64,000 nt of DNA from Dictyobacter aurantiacus (GCF_003967515.1 NZ_BIFQ01000002.1:2418001-2482000); one strand, 5' to 3'; counted from the first letter of the stretch, positions 1-9,180 are shown. Made by a program: numbers and translations. The notes: a model not told the origin generated them from the letters alone.

Positions 1-460
1 TATGTAAAATCTGGTAGATGGGGATAACCTGGACCAGCGGCGGGAAGAGTGAGAAGAAGAGTACCACTAATAGGATAATACCCTTCCAGCGGAAGTGTAG
101 TCGCGCAAAGGCGTAGGCTGCCAGAGTTGCCAGCACCATTGTGATGAGCATCGAAACGCTGGCCGTAATGATGCTATTGACGTAATAGCGGCCGATCTCA
201 CCTTGCAGAGCCTCTACATAGCTGCCGAGCGTCGGATGTGCTGGTAGCAGGGGCGCCGGAACCGCTGTGGTCTCTTCTGGCGTCATCAAAGAGGTTGCCA
301 GAGCCCAGAGCATAGGAAAGAACTGGATCAGCAGAATGAGCGCAGAGATTACGAAGATAATCGTACTGGTCAGAAAGAACAGGGGCCTGCGCGGCGACTT
401 TATTCTTGCCAAACCGGGCTGTGCCTGATGCTGGTGTTCTGCTTGTAGTGTCTGTGCCAT
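1..460 (-). CDS. carbohydrate ABC transporter permease, MalG-type (partial)
   Basis: Inner-membrane permease of a sugar-type binding-protein-dependent importer, the second permease of the pair. I translated it by hand from the ATG at 460; about 153 codons are present and the C-terminus lies beyond the left edge. The N-terminus is short and cytoplasmic, then come a hydrophobic segment at about residues 27-50, an extracytoplasmic stretch, and further membrane segments at about 95-115 and 125-150. This is the usual MalG/LacG plan; the EAA loop that would contact the ATPase is not in the window. The start has a good ribosome site (GGAAGGATTG) and lies 22 bases beyond the stop of the first permease, so the two are cotranscribed. 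The substrate cannot be read from the sequence. Confidence 0.85.
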   Translation of the reverse strand, partial: MAQTLQAEHQHQAQPGLARIKSPRRPLFFLTSTIIFVISALILLIQFFPMLWALATSLMTPEETTAVPAPLLPAHPTLGSYVEALQGEIGRYYVNSIITASVSMLITMVLATLAAYAFARLHFRWKGIILLVVLFFSLFPPLVQVIPIYQILH

Positions 461-481
461 AGATTACAATCCTTCCAACAT

Positions 482-1399
482 TTAGCTTACACCGGGACGA
501 TACAGGGTACGTAGGTAGACAACGATAAAGGCAAAGGTAATCAGCATCAGCACGATCGCGATATTGGAACCATAAGGGAAATCGCCGAACTGCTGAATCT
601 GCAGGTTGATGTAGAGTCCCAGGTTCTGCGTTGCGGTGCCAGGCGCTCCGTTGGTGAAGGCGCTGATCAGGTCAAAGGCCTGCAGTGACTCGATGGTACG
701 CAGTACCAGCGTCACCACCAGGGTTGGGCGCACTAATGGCAGCGTGACGCGCCATAGCGCCTGCCAGGAGGACGACCCATCCACGCGCGCAGCCTCGATC
801 GTCTCCTCCGGCACTGCCTGCAGGCCGGCCAGCACCAGTAGCGCCACCAGCGAATTGGCCTTCCAGATCGCCAGTACATAGATCAGGGTGACCGCCAGCG
901 GAGCAGAGCCAAGCCAGTTAATCAGGTGCGCATGATCAATGATATGGAACCGAAGTAGCAGGCTGTTCACCAATCCATATTGATCATTAAAGATATAAGC
1001 CCAGATGACCGAATTGGTCGCGGTTGGAATGGCCCATGGCAGCAGGATTGCCGTGCGTACCAGCCAGCGACCGCGAAACTTCATATTCGCGAACAACGCC
1101 AGTGCCGTGCCAAAGATCATTTGTCCCGTCACCGTAATCAAGCTGAAGAGCAGAGAGAATCTCAGAGCACTCCAGAACTGAGCATCATGGGCCATGCGGA
1201 CATACCCATCCAGCCCGGCCAGAGACATACCCAGTCCGAATGAGCCGCCCTTGTGGAACGAATACCAGATGGTGCTTAGCGCTGGATAGACGCCCATCGC
1301 CAGCAGTGCGATCAGGACCGGAGCCAGCATCGCCCATGCCAGCCGCTCCTCCCGACGTTCCAGCATACTCCTCTTCGCGCGTGAACGAACTACCGCCAT
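482..1399 (-). CDS. carbohydrate ABC transporter permease, MalF-type
   Basis: First inner-membrane permease of the CUT1-like importer, 305 aa. It has six hydrophobic segments and the cytoplasmic EAA loop (EAARVDG followed by SWQALWRVTLP) near residue 200, the contact site for the ATPase. I chose the ATG at 1399 over an upstream TTG at 1408 because AAAGGA sits about 10 bases upstream. The same GGAAAGGATTG-like ribosome site recurs before the other genes of this operon. It lies between the solute-binding protein and the second permease, the usual order for this family. No ATPase gene is in the operon; in many Gram-positives and Chloroflexi a shared MsmK-type ATPase serves several such importers. 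Confidence 0.92.
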   Translation of the reverse strand: MAVVRSRAKRSMLERREERLAWAMLAPVLIALLAMGVYPALSTIWYSFHKGGSFGLGMSLAGLDGYVRMAHDAQFWSALRFSLLFSLITVTGQMIFGTALALFANMKFRGRWLVRTAILLPWAIPTATNSVIWAYIFNDQYGLVNSLLLRFHIIDHAHLINWLGSAPLAVTLIYVLAIWKANSLVALLVLAGLQAVPEETIEAARVDGSSSWQALWRVTLPLVRPTLVVTLVLRTIESLQAFDLISAFTNGAPGTATQNLGLYINLQIQQFGDFPYGSNIAIVLMLITFAFIVVYLRTLYRPGVS

Positions 1400-1534
1400 A
1401 GGTTGCAATCCTTTCCCTCTGTATGTACTGCAGTGGGGTTCACAGAGGTGATAATCCCCTGTGAGGGTCCAGGAGAGACTCCCGGACCCCGGTTTGGGAA
1501 ATGTTCAAAAGTTCGGGATGACTGATCAGAGCTA

Positions 1535-2896
1535 TCAGGCCAGGGACGCAACCTGCGATTGCACGCCATGCAGCGCGTCGGCCGCCGACTGCTGATTGCT
1601 GAGAACGCCGTTGATGGCGGCCTGCAGTGGAGTCGTAAACTGGTTATACGTTTTCAACTGCGGGCGATTGTGACCACTATTGAGAATCGTTGCCAGGTCT
1701 TTGAACTGCGGATGTTTGCTTTGTAGCGTTGGATCGCTGACCACATCGGGGCGTGTCGAGACCAGCCCGGCGTTCTGCGCCAGCGAGGTCTGCGTCTCCT
1801 TGCTGAGCAAGAAGTCAATAAAGGCCCATGACTCATCTTTATATTTTGAATTGGCGTTGATGGCCAGCACCCAGCCGCCCGTGCAGCCTTGTCCCTTGCC
1901 ACCATTGAGGGCCAGTGTGGGCGCGATGCCCACCTTGCCGGCTACCTTTGAGTTTTTAGGATTGTTGGCCAGAGCATAGGCAAAGGTCCAGTTACGCATG
2001 AAGGGAGCCTGCCCATTGTTGAACAGGTTGAGGATATCGTTTGGCGCGTACGTATTGGTACCGGTCGGAGACAGCTTCTTATTGTAGATCAGGTCGTGCA
2101 TATATTGGAGGGCATCGATGCTGGAAGCATCATCAATCTTCAGGCTGCCCGGATTGCCGATGTTGCCCCCCGCGCCCCATAGGAACTCCAGCCACTCATC
2201 GACGATGGCCTCAATTTTCTTGCCTGGCATTAGATAGCCATACTGAATACCATTGGCCTTCTCTCCGGCCAGGATCTTGGTCGCCATGGCCTCCATATCC
2301 GCCCGCGTCTGCGGTACCTGACCGCCATACTTCTGAACGAGGTCGGTACGGTAGTAGAGCAGGCCGATGTCCAGGTAGCGCTGGATGCCATAGATCTTGC
2401 CATCGATCTTTGCCACGTTGGCTGCGCTGGGATAGAACTGCTTCAAATAATCAGCGGAGGCATACTTATCGAGGGGCTCCAGCCAGCTAGAGCTGGCGAA
2501 CTGGGCTGGCCATGTCACATCGATATGGACGACGTCGGGCACCTCGGACTGGGCTCGGAAAGCGCTGACAAATTTGTTGTACTGGTCGGTTGCCACTGGT
2601 GGCAACTGTTGATACTCGACCTTGATCTTGCCCTTGTGCAGATCGTTGAAGCGGGCGATCTCGGCCGCCTGTTCACCGGTCTGATCGTTCAGCGCCGCGT
2701 ACTGAATCGTGACCGGGCCATTAGGTTTAGCTGAAGAAGAACTATCGTCACCGCACGCGGCCAGCAAAGGACCGAGCATGGTCGCGCCTACGCCGGCCTT
2801 CACACCATTGCCGAGGAGCGTACGGCGTGTCAGCTTCTGCGCTGAAATAGGGTCTGTCGCGTGAGCGTTTATGGGCTGCTGAGGAAGGTTTCCCAT
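1535..2896 (-). CDS. extracellular solute-binding protein, family 1 (Tat lipoprotein)
   Basis: Surface lipoprotein that captures the substrate for the permeases downstream, 453 aa. The N-terminus carries a twin-arginine signal (TRRTLLG, R24-R25), a hydrophobic stretch and a lipobox (LLAAC, lipidated C48), followed by a Ser-rich tether. The mature part has the sugar-binding MalE-type fold (for example PDVVHIDVTWPAQFA and GQAPFMRNWTFA). I chose the ATG at 2896 over the longer frame start at 2968 because AAAGGCGG lies 9 bases upstream and the signal then begins near the N-terminus. Export by Tat suggests folding, or cofactor or metal loading, before secretion. The ligand is unknown. Confidence 0.9.
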   Translation of the reverse strand: MGNLPQQPINAHATDPISAQKLTRRTLLGNGVKAGVGATMLGPLLAACGDDSSSSAKPNGPVTIQYAALNDQTGEQAAEIARFNDLHKGKIKVEYQQLPPVATDQYNKFVSAFRAQSEVPDVVHIDVTWPAQFASSSWLEPLDKYASADYLKQFYPSAANVAKIDGKIYGIQRYLDIGLLYYRTDLVQKYGGQVPQTRADMEAMATKILAGEKANGIQYGYLMPGKKIEAIVDEWLEFLWGAGGNIGNPGSLKIDDASSIDALQYMHDLIYNKKLSPTGTNTYAPNDILNLFNNGQAPFMRNWTFAYALANNPKNSKVAGKVGIAPTLALNGGKGQGCTGGWVLAINANSKYKDESWAFIDFLLSKETQTSLAQNAGLVSTRPDVVSDPTLQSKHPQFKDLATILNSGHNRPQLKTYNQFTTPLQAAINGVLSNQQSAADALHGVQSQVASLA

Positions 2897-2980
2897 AAAT
2901 GATATCCGCCTTTCCTTGTGCCAGGAGATTCTGGCTACCAGAGAAATGATAAAGAAATAATGAAGCAATAATGGAGATAA

Positions 2981-3337
2981 TTAAATCTCCAGGTAGAGTT
3001 CGTGGTTATCAATCTTGACAGGATAGGTGCGTACCCGGTACTTATCGGGTTCGGTCAGGCAGGCGCCCGTTGTGACGTCGAAGGTAAAGCCATGCCAGGG
3101 GCAGCGAATAATTTCACCGGCCCGTGCAATGCAGAATTCCTCGCCGGGCTGGGTGGCCTCGGTTAGCCCTATCAGCAAGCCCTCGCTAAGAGGGCTCCGC
3201 TGATGGGGGCAGATGCCATAGATGGCATAGAACTCATCCTGCTCACTATGGACCACCACAACTGGAATATTCTTGACGGTATAGCTACGTTTTTCCCCAC
3301 GCGGCACATCGGCCACGCGGCAAACATGGTACTGCAT
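2981..3337 (-). CDS. Rieske-type [2Fe-2S] ferredoxin
   Basis: Small soluble electron carrier, 118 aa. The cluster ligands are visible as C43-P-H45 and C79-P-W-H82. The spacing between the two pairs is about 34 residues, longer than the usual 16-20, because of an insert at about residues 52-72. There is no signal peptide or membrane segment, so it acts in the cytoplasm. It resembles ferredoxin components of ring-hydroxylating dioxygenases and NirD-like small Rieske proteins, but no oxygenase or nitrite reductase large subunit is adjacent. A GGGGAG ribosome site precedes the ATG. It sits 17 bases after the amidohydrolase and 84 bases before the binding protein, so it belongs to the same operon. 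Confidence 0.88.
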   Translation of the reverse strand: MQYHVCRVADVPRGEKRSYTVKNIPVVVVHSEQDEFYAIYGICPHQRSPLSEGLLIGLTEATQPGEEFCIARAGEIIRCPWHGFTFDVTTGACLTEPDKYRVRTYPVKIDNHELYLEI

Positions 3338-3354
3338 CTTCTTGAACTCCCCTT

Positions 3355-4446
3355 CTAGTCCTCAAAGCCAAAGAGCTCGCGCGCATTATCATAGAAGATC
3401 TTCTGCCGCAGATCGGCGGGCAGGCCGCGCGGCACAGACTCCTCGGGCGAATCGAAGTCCCAGTGTGGATAGTCGGTGGCGAAGACCAGCAGCTTATCGG
3501 TCTCTAGCATCTCATGCAGGCGCAGCCAGTTTTCGACACTGGTATCCTCGGTCGGTTGCGTTGAGAACTTCACGCGTTCACGAATATATTTCGAGGGGAG
3601 CTGTTTGACCCAGGGCACCTCAAGGTGGAGAGAGCGATAGTTCTGGTCCATGCGCCAGAGCAGATGAGGGAGCCAGCTATAGCCGCTCTCCAGCACGCAG
3701 AAGCGCAGGGTGGGGAACTTATCAAAGATGCCATTGACGACCAGGCTGGTCAGCGTCGCCATGGCGCCCTGTGGCACATTGATATGCCACTCGATATAGT
3801 AGCGTCCTTTGCCCAGCGCGCTCTCCACTGCGCCTGTGTGGTGGAAGGTCACCACCAGGTTATGGCGGGCGGCAGCTTCAAAGATAGGGTGGTAGAAAGG
3901 ATCACCATAGGACCACTGTCCAATCGGCAGCAGGACCTGCACAAAGCGGGGATCATCGCCCAGGCGATCGATCTCGCGCGCCGCCGCCTGAGGATCTTGC
4001 GGAGCCAGATGGATGCTGGAGCGTAAACGAGGATCGTGAGCCAGCCAGTGATCGCTTACAAAATTATTGTAAGCATGAGCTAGCGCGGTCGCGAACTCAA
4101 ACTGCATTGGCATTACCGCTGGCATGAATTGTCCGGTTAAGACGCCGTACTTGATGGGATAGAGGTCCAGCACCTGCTTGCGCAGCAGTTCCAGGCTTGA
4201 TCCTGCTGGTGCGCCATCAGCTGGCTGAGAATCGCCACGATTCACGCCATGGCTGGCCCAGTGCACGTGCGGATTACCGGTGCCCTGCCAGGCTCCATTG
4301 GTAATCAGGCCGCGCCATGGCTCTTTTAGATAAGGTACCAGGTCGGTCCATCTGGTAAATGTCTCATGGATATCAGTATCGATCATTGGACCGGTGTACT
4401 TTGATCCACCAGTGGATTGACGGTTAGAGGTATTCGTTGTCGTCAT
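3355..4446 (-). CDS. amidohydrolase family protein (Amidohydro_2, ACMSD-like)
   Basis: Metal-dependent hydrolase or decarboxylase of the amidohydrolase-2 superfamily, 363 aa. The N-terminal metal motif is D25-I-H27; further conserved pieces are TFHHTGAVES, the CVLESGYSWLPHLLWRMD region and the C-terminal FATDYPHWDFD with a candidate catalytic Asp. The family includes ACMSD-type decarboxylases and lactonases acting on aromatic breakdown products, which fits a Rieske neighbour, but no substrate can be assigned. I chose the ATG at 4446 because AAAGGA lies 9 bases upstream; a GTG at 4464 in the same frame is less likely. It is the first gene of the operon running to the left edge. Confidence 0.88.
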   Translation of the reverse strand: MTTTNTSNRQSTGGSKYTGPMIDTDIHETFTRWTDLVPYLKEPWRGLITNGAWQGTGNPHVHWASHGVNRGDSQPADGAPAGSSLELLRKQVLDLYPIKYGVLTGQFMPAVMPMQFEFATALAHAYNNFVSDHWLAHDPRLRSSIHLAPQDPQAAAREIDRLGDDPRFVQVLLPIGQWSYGDPFYHPIFEAAARHNLVVTFHHTGAVESALGKGRYYIEWHINVPQGAMATLTSLVVNGIFDKFPTLRFCVLESGYSWLPHLLWRMDQNYRSLHLEVPWVKQLPSKYIRERVKFSTQPTEDTSVENWLRLHEMLETDKLLVFATDYPHWDFDSPEESVPRGLPADLRQKIFYDNARELFGFED

Positions 4447-4616
4447 TGCTTCGAATCCTTTCACTCAAAACGTCTTCACTCTCTATTGTACCCTAAAAGG
4501 CTCTACAATGTTAGGAGCTCGGAACGTCTTCTGCTCGTCTTGTTGTCCAGACAGAAAAAGTAATTTAGGCATGTTGAGCATTGCGGATAACAACTTTTAT
4601 GTAGATAAAGTTGATT

Positions 4617-4630
4617 TACTTAGTCAACAT
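4617..4630 (-). promoter_or_regulatory. weak candidate promoter region of the amidohydrolase/ABC operon
   Basis: On the minus strand TTGACT (complement of 4622-4627) is followed by an AT-rich stretch containing TATCTACAT-like sequence. Spacing to a -10 hexamer is ambiguous (14-17). It is the best match in the gap 4447-4694, which otherwise shows no gene. Confidence 0.25.
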
Positions 4631-4694
4631 ATATTGTTCCTCTTATAGTAACGCTTATTGACAGCGTTGTAAAGGGTTAGACGGCCTTGAGGAG

Positions 4695-5606
4695 CTATGC
4701 CAGGTCTTCGGTATGGATATCGGGGTCAAGGATTTTGATTACATCGGCCGAGAAGAAGCCCGGATCGAGCCGGTTGAGCGTCTGCCTGATCGTTTCGACC
4801 AGCTCTGGTACACCGCGCATCTTATAGCCAGTGATGGTCAGTTGAAAGAACAGGGCATGCAGGAACAGTTTTGTATTGTGGTAGGCATTGATATCGGGGG
4901 GCTGCGCGAAGCGTACCGTGTTTTCCCAGTGCATGCGCTCCTCTACCTGAGACATCTGTCGCCCCCACCAGGACCAGAAGGTAGGAGAGAGGATATCACG
5001 TGTCAGGGTGGCGATAACGACCAGCGCCAGGCGTTCCTCCTCGAGTGTCATATAGCCATAATCGGTCGGCAGCGTCACGCGCTCAGCGAGGGCGGCCATC
5101 ATGCGTTTAAGTTCCGTATCGCCGAGATGACGGTTACGGGCGAGCACGCCCAGCAGATCACCTGCGTGGGCCAGTGCGTGCAGCCAGCCCTTGCCGGTGA
5201 CGTAGCCGCGCAGATCCTGCTCGCCCACCAGGTAGCTGATGGCCTGTTCCAGGATGCCGTGCACCTCGCTCCTGGCCAGAAAAGGATGGCTGTTATCGTA
5301 TTTGAGGATGTCCGAGAGGGTCAGAGCCGAGAATGAGCGCAGCAGCACCATATCGTCTCCCTGCTTGCCTAGATCGTACCGCATATTCTCAGCCAACTGC
5401 ATAACCATTGAGCGCAGCTGTGTGTGGGTATACAGGCCCTCTTGAATCCAGTTTTCGAGTGTGGAGTAGATATAGTAATCGCGCAACTCAGGATCGGGAT
5501 CGCCCAGCAGGCTTAGTAACTCCGGCGTTAGCTGCTCAACGCTATAGTCTGCTGGTAGTTGGAAATGATTAAGCGCAATCGAGCGCCAGAATGCTTTATC
5601 CATCAT
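4695..5606 (-). CDS. DUF2785-like protein
   Basis: Soluble, mostly alpha-helical protein of 303 aa with no signal peptide or membrane segment. The central block (MVLLRSFSALTLSDILKYD, then WLHALAHAGDLL) resembles the DUF2785 family as I remember it; the function of that family is unknown. The start offers two adjacent ATGs (5606 and 5603) after GAAGG; the second has the better spacing. It is transcribed alone: divergent from the GH42 gene on the right and separated by 248 bases from the amidohydrolase operon on the left. Confidence 0.7.
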   Translation of the reverse strand: MMDKAFWRSIALNHFQLPADYSVEQLTPELLSLLGDPDPELRDYYIYSTLENWIQEGLYTHTQLRSMVMQLAENMRYDLGKQGDDMVLLRSFSALTLSDILKYDNSHPFLARSEVHGILEQAISYLVGEQDLRGYVTGKGWLHALAHAGDLLGVLARNRHLGDTELKRMMAALAERVTLPTDYGYMTLEEERLALVVIATLTRDILSPTFWSWWGRQMSQVEERMHWENTVRFAQPPDINAYHNTKLFLHALFFQLTITGYKMRGVPELVETIRQTLNRLDPGFFSADVIKILDPDIHTEDLA

Positions 5607-5988
5607 AAACCTTCACTTTATACTTCTATGTCCGCCGGGGGCCAGAGAGCTATGCATTCCCGTTGACCGCCAGGCAGACAATAATTTCTCATGTACGAGG
5701 CCATTTTATCTTTGCCAGCAGACAGAGACAAGGTCTTTACTGCTTCTGCCACTCACTTGATGCTGCCAGATTTGTATTTACCGCTTATACTAAAAAAAAT
5801 GCTATTCATCGGAGACAGGTCGTTGTTGGTGAAACGGGGGCGCCCGTGCACGGGGCCGCTGTGCGGCACAGCCGGGGCAAGCCTGGCACCTACGGATAAT
5901 CTTGCGAGGTCAGAACAGACGAGGGACATTTTCGAGGGCGGAGGAGTAATCGGACGCGAGGTCCGAACATATGTTGGAGGGTGGAGTT
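5607..5988. other. divergent intergenic region with GC-rich palindromes
   Basis: A 382-base gap between the DUF2785-like gene (minus) and the GH42 gene (plus). It must hold both promoters, but no clear -35/-10 pair stands out. A GC-rich block at 5838-5876 contains two nested dyads, CCCGTGCACGGG and GCTGTGCGGCACAGC. Short open frames here have no convincing start or composition. Confidence 0.5.
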
Positions 5989-8037
5989 ATGGGGTACTAT
6001 CAAGCGGAGCGGCGAGGAGGCAGGCTCAGGTTTCCAGCGGCTTTCTTTGGGGGTGATTATAATCCAGAGCAGTGGATGGGGGATAAGAACTGGCGCGAGA
6101 TCTGGCAGGAGGATATGCGCCTGATGTGTAAGGCTGGCGTGAATCTGGTTTCGCTGGGAATCTTTAGCTGGGCGGCGCTGCAGCCAGCTGAGGATCGCTT
6201 TACCTTTGAGTGGTTGGACGACATCCTTGAGATGCTGGCGGAACAGCAGATCGAGGTTTGCCTGGGGACCGCTACGGCGGCCCAACCGGCCTGGTTGTCG
6301 GCGGCCTATCCCGATGTCCTGCCGGTGGATGAGAAGGGGATGCGGCATAAGCCCGGCGTGCGCCTCAACTACTGTCCCACCAATGAGGATTTTCGCCGCC
6401 TGGGCCAGGATCTGGTGCGCAGGCTGGCTGAACGCTATGGAGATCATCGCGCGCTGCGGCTGTGGCATGTCAGCAACGAATATGGCCCGACCTGCTACTG
6501 TGAGCATTGCGCAATGCGTTTCCGCGACTGGCTGAAGTTGCGCTATGGTCGGCTGGAAGAGCTCAATCGCTGCTGGATTACTGCTATCTGGAGCCGTACT
6601 TACACCGACTGGGAGCAGGTGCAGCCACCCAGCAGCATCGGCGAGTATAGCCTGCCAGCTCTACAGATTGACTATCAACGCTTCCTGTCAGATATGAACC
6701 TCGAAGGGTATCTGGGTGAGGTTGCTATACTGCGTGAGGTCACGCCGCATGTGCCGGTGATGACCAACTTCCATGGTCTGACGCGCTACATCGACTATTT
6801 TGCCTGGGCGCCGCACCAGGATATTATCAGCTGGGATTCGTATCCGCGTCACAACGCCACCCCTGATATGGCCGCCTTCCATTATGATCTTATGCGCAGT
6901 CTGAAGCCCAGACAGCCATGGCTGTTGCTGGAGCAGACCCCTAGCCAGGTTCAATGGCACCAGGAGAATCCGCTCAAGCGTCCAGGTGTGATGCGCTTGC
7001 AGAGCTACCAGGCGCTGGCGCACGGCTCAAACTCCGTAATGTTCTTTCAGTGGCGCCAGGCGCGTGGTGGCCGCGAGATGTATCACGGCGCCATCGTCAG
7101 CCATGCCGGTCATGAGCACACACGTGTCTTCCAGGAGGTGGCGCAGCTGGGCGCGGAGCTCAAGCTGTTTGAGTCCGCCTTATTGGAGACGCACATGCAG
7201 GCGCGTGTCGCACTGATGATGAGCTGGCCCAACTGGTGGACAGTCGAGAATCGCCACACGCCCAGCCGTTACTTCAACTATATCGCGGAACTGCAGCACT
7301 ACTACAGAGCTCTATGGCAGCGCAACATCGCCGTCGACATTATCTCCCCCGACCAGTCATTGGATAGTTACCAGCTGGTGATCGCGCCCCTGTTAAACAT
7401 GGTAAGCGAGGAGCAGGGGGCGGCCATCGAGCAGTATGTCAAAGAGGGAGGAACCTTCTTGACCACCTACTTCAGCGGCATGGTCGATGAGAACCATCGC
7501 GCCTGGCTGGGCGGCTATCCTGGACCTCTGCGACGCACCCTTGGCATCTGGGTTGAGGAGTTTGATCCGCTCCCCCTGGGAACGACGAATACTTTGTTTT
7601 GCCTGCAAGAGACCGATGATTGGCGTGGCAGCTATAGCTGTGAGCAATGGTGCGATATCGTGCATCTAGAAGGGGCGCAGGCGCTCGCCGTCTTTGGACA
7701 GGATTTTTATGCTGGCCGGCCCGCCATTACCGAATTTCACCATGGCCTGGGTCAGTCATTCTATGTCGCCACCCGGCCAGACGCGGCGGGCTTAGATATG
7801 CTGTTGAACATGCTGCAGAGCCGTCTTGGACTGAGTGCGCCGCTGCTGGTTCCACCCGGCGTTGAGGTCACATGTCGTGAAGGCAGACTGACCACCTACT
7901 TCCTGCTCAATCACCTGCCCGAGACACAGATGATCATGTTGCCGGAACCCATGCGCGATGTCCTTACCCGGCGCGTCTATGAACAGGAAATACAACTCCC
8001 TCCCCTTGGTGTCGCCATCCTTATCCCTGCGTATTAA
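5989..8037 (+). CDS. beta-galactosidase, glycoside hydrolase family 42
   Basis: Cytoplasmic retaining glycosidase (682 aa) that releases terminal beta-galactose, or in some members alpha-arabinose, from imported oligosaccharides. The GH42 TIM barrel starts with the GGDYNPEQW motif. The acid/base is E164 in HVSNEYG and the nucleophile E315 in LLLEQTPSQVQW. A Cys cluster (CYCEHC) just after the acid/base matches the zinc-site loop of many GH42 enzymes. The C-terminal part from about residue 400 (trimerisation domain and small beta domain) is complete, so length is normal. There is no signal peptide. I chose the ATG at 5989, preceded by GGAGG, over the in-frame ATG at 5971, which overlaps that ribosome site. 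It is a single-gene unit closed by the hairpin at 8084-8117. Confidence 0.95.
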   Translation: MGYYQAERRGGRLRFPAAFFGGDYNPEQWMGDKNWREIWQEDMRLMCKAGVNLVSLGIFSWAALQPAEDRFTFEWLDDILEMLAEQQIEVCLGTATAAQPAWLSAAYPDVLPVDEKGMRHKPGVRLNYCPTNEDFRRLGQDLVRRLAERYGDHRALRLWHVSNEYGPTCYCEHCAMRFRDWLKLRYGRLEELNRCWITAIWSRTYTDWEQVQPPSSIGEYSLPALQIDYQRFLSDMNLEGYLGEVAILREVTPHVPVMTNFHGLTRYIDYFAWAPHQDIISWDSYPRHNATPDMAAFHYDLMRSLKPRQPWLLLEQTPSQVQWHQENPLKRPGVMRLQSYQALAHGSNSVMFFQWRQARGGREMYHGAIVSHAGHEHTRVFQEVAQLGAELKLFESALLETHMQARVALMMSWPNWWTVENRHTPSRYFNYIAELQHYYRALWQRNIAVDIISPDQSLDSYQLVIAPLLNMVSEEQGAAIEQYVKEGGTFLTTYFSGMVDENHRAWLGGYPGPLRRTLGIWVEEFDPLPLGTTNTLFCLQETDDWRGSYSCEQWCDIVHLEGAQALAVFGQDFYAGRPAITEFHHGLGQSFYVATRPDAAGLDMLLNMLQSRLGLSAPLLVPPGVEVTCREGRLTTYFLLNHLPETQMIMLPEPMRDVLTRRVYEQEIQLPPLGVAILIPAY

Positions 8038-8083
8038 AGATAAAGAAGAATATCACGTAGTTGGCCAGGATGGCGTCTCCCGA

Positions 8084-8117
8084 CGTCGAGGGTGGGCGTG
8101 AGCGTCCACCCTCGACG
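8084..8117. terminator. bidirectional stem-loop between convergent genes
   Basis: A 15-bp stem (8084-8098 with 8103-8117, one G-T pair) with loop TGAG. It lies between the stops of the GH42 gene (8037) and the APH-fold gene (8136) and has no T-run, as with most long hairpins in this window. Confidence 0.75.
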
Positions 8118-8135
8118 CCAGCTTCCTGTGATCGG

Positions 8136-9074
8136 CTAGATCAGTGAGGATAAGCGGATATCTGGCAGGCCATATTTCCAGTACAGCAGATTGGTCTCAA
8201 CCATCTTCTCACCTGGATGGTATTGTTCCCAGTTGAGCATGGTCCAGAGTGGCTGCGTCAGACCCGTATGGGTGAATGCCGCATCCAGATGCGCCAGTTC
8301 GTAGTCCGAAAAGAGGCGTACGCTCTGGTAGCCAGAGAAGAGGGCTTGAAACAGCTCGGGATCAAAGCAGGCCCAGAGATCAGAGCCCTCGGGTGCATCC
8401 ACAAAGCAGAATCCCAGCACCGTCATGGCAAAGTCCATGATGGCCGCGCCCACACCGATCTCTTGCCAATCCACAAAAGCAACCAGCCGGTCGCCATCAA
8501 ACAGGCAATTGGTCGTATCCAGGTCACCATGGACGATGCTTTGTGGAAAGGTCTCAGGTCGAAAATCGCTTAGTGAATGAACGATGCGCAAGGTCTGTTG
8601 CAGACGATCAGGTCCATAGAGCTGAACAGCGCTCTGTAGACACCGTGTTAGATAGCTCGCGTCCAGCCAGTGAGGCTTAGCGGGCAAGTTCTGGCCGGGA
8701 ATAAGATGGAGTCTGGCTAGTTGGGCGCCAATGGCTCGACTAACCACCTGTGATGGCTGGGGCATGGATCCAGGTAGCCGGGTCAGTACGACCGCGTCGC
8801 AATCGGGGCTATGATAGAACTGGCTGCCATCGGGCGCCGATAGGTAGTATGCGCTGGCGGTGAACTGATATTCCTGCAAGCGCTGTAAAAATGGCAGGCC
8901 ATCTAATACCTCTTGCAAGGGAGAGTTTACGATCATTTTGAAGAGATAGCCGCCAGATGGTGTGCTCACCAGATAATTGTCATTGGTGCCGCCGGTGCGC
9001 TCAAAGTCCATGATAGGCCCTAATGCAAAGTGCGTGGCGATAGCGGTTAGCTTCTCTTCTAATGTGCGTGGCAT
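8136..9074 (-). CDS. aminoglycoside phosphotransferase-fold kinase (homoserine kinase-like)
   Basis: Small-molecule kinase of the APH/choline kinase superfamily, 312 aa. Visible elements are the N-lobe with a TGGTNDNYLV loop and the lysine of YLFKMIV, the Brenner-type catalytic loop IVHGDLDTTNCLFD (catalytic Asp, metal-binding Asn), and VDWQEIG as the DFG equivalent. The family phosphorylates aminoglycosides, homoserine, choline or sugars; the substrate here is not determinable, and resistance should not be assumed. It is cytoplasmic. It is convergent with the GH42 gene and divergent from the MFS transporter, with which it shares the 9075-9465 gap. Confidence 0.85.
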   Translation of the reverse strand: MPRTLEEKLTAIATHFALGPIMDFERTGGTNDNYLVSTPSGGYLFKMIVNSPLQEVLDGLPFLQRLQEYQFTASAYYLSAPDGSQFYHSPDCDAVVLTRLPGSMPQPSQVVSRAIGAQLARLHLIPGQNLPAKPHWLDASYLTRCLQSAVQLYGPDRLQQTLRIVHSLSDFRPETFPQSIVHGDLDTTNCLFDGDRLVAFVDWQEIGVGAAIMDFAMTVLGFCFVDAPEGSDLWACFDPELFQALFSGYQSVRLFSDYELAHLDAAFTHTGLTQPLWTMLNWEQYHPGEKMVETNLLYWKYGLPDIRLSSLI

Positions 9075-9145
9075 CTTTTTTCCTCCTCGTGTTTATCAAG
9101 CTGATAGTGGTTGCCAGGTATCGTTCATTTTTGTATCATAAGCGT

Positions 9146-9174
9146 TTTCCAAAGAAACATTGATGTGCTATAAT
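9146..9174 (+). promoter_or_regulatory. candidate sigma-70 promoter of the MFS transporter leader
   Basis: A perfect -10 TATAAT at 9169-9174 with TTTCCA at 9146-9151, spacing 17. Transcription would begin near 9181, giving a leader of about 285 bases before the ribosome site of the transporter. Confidence 0.5.
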
Positions 9175-9180
9175 TGTATG

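Noticed and set aside
5663-6056. Two overlapping plus-strand frames upstream of the GH42 gene
   Set aside because: No ribosome site, low protein-like quality, and they overlap the GH42 start; the region is better explained as a promoter with GC-rich palindromes.
8136-9074. Aminoglycoside resistance gene
   Set aside because: The kinase fold is shared with homoserine, choline and sugar kinases; nothing in sequence or neighbours supports antibiotic resistance.
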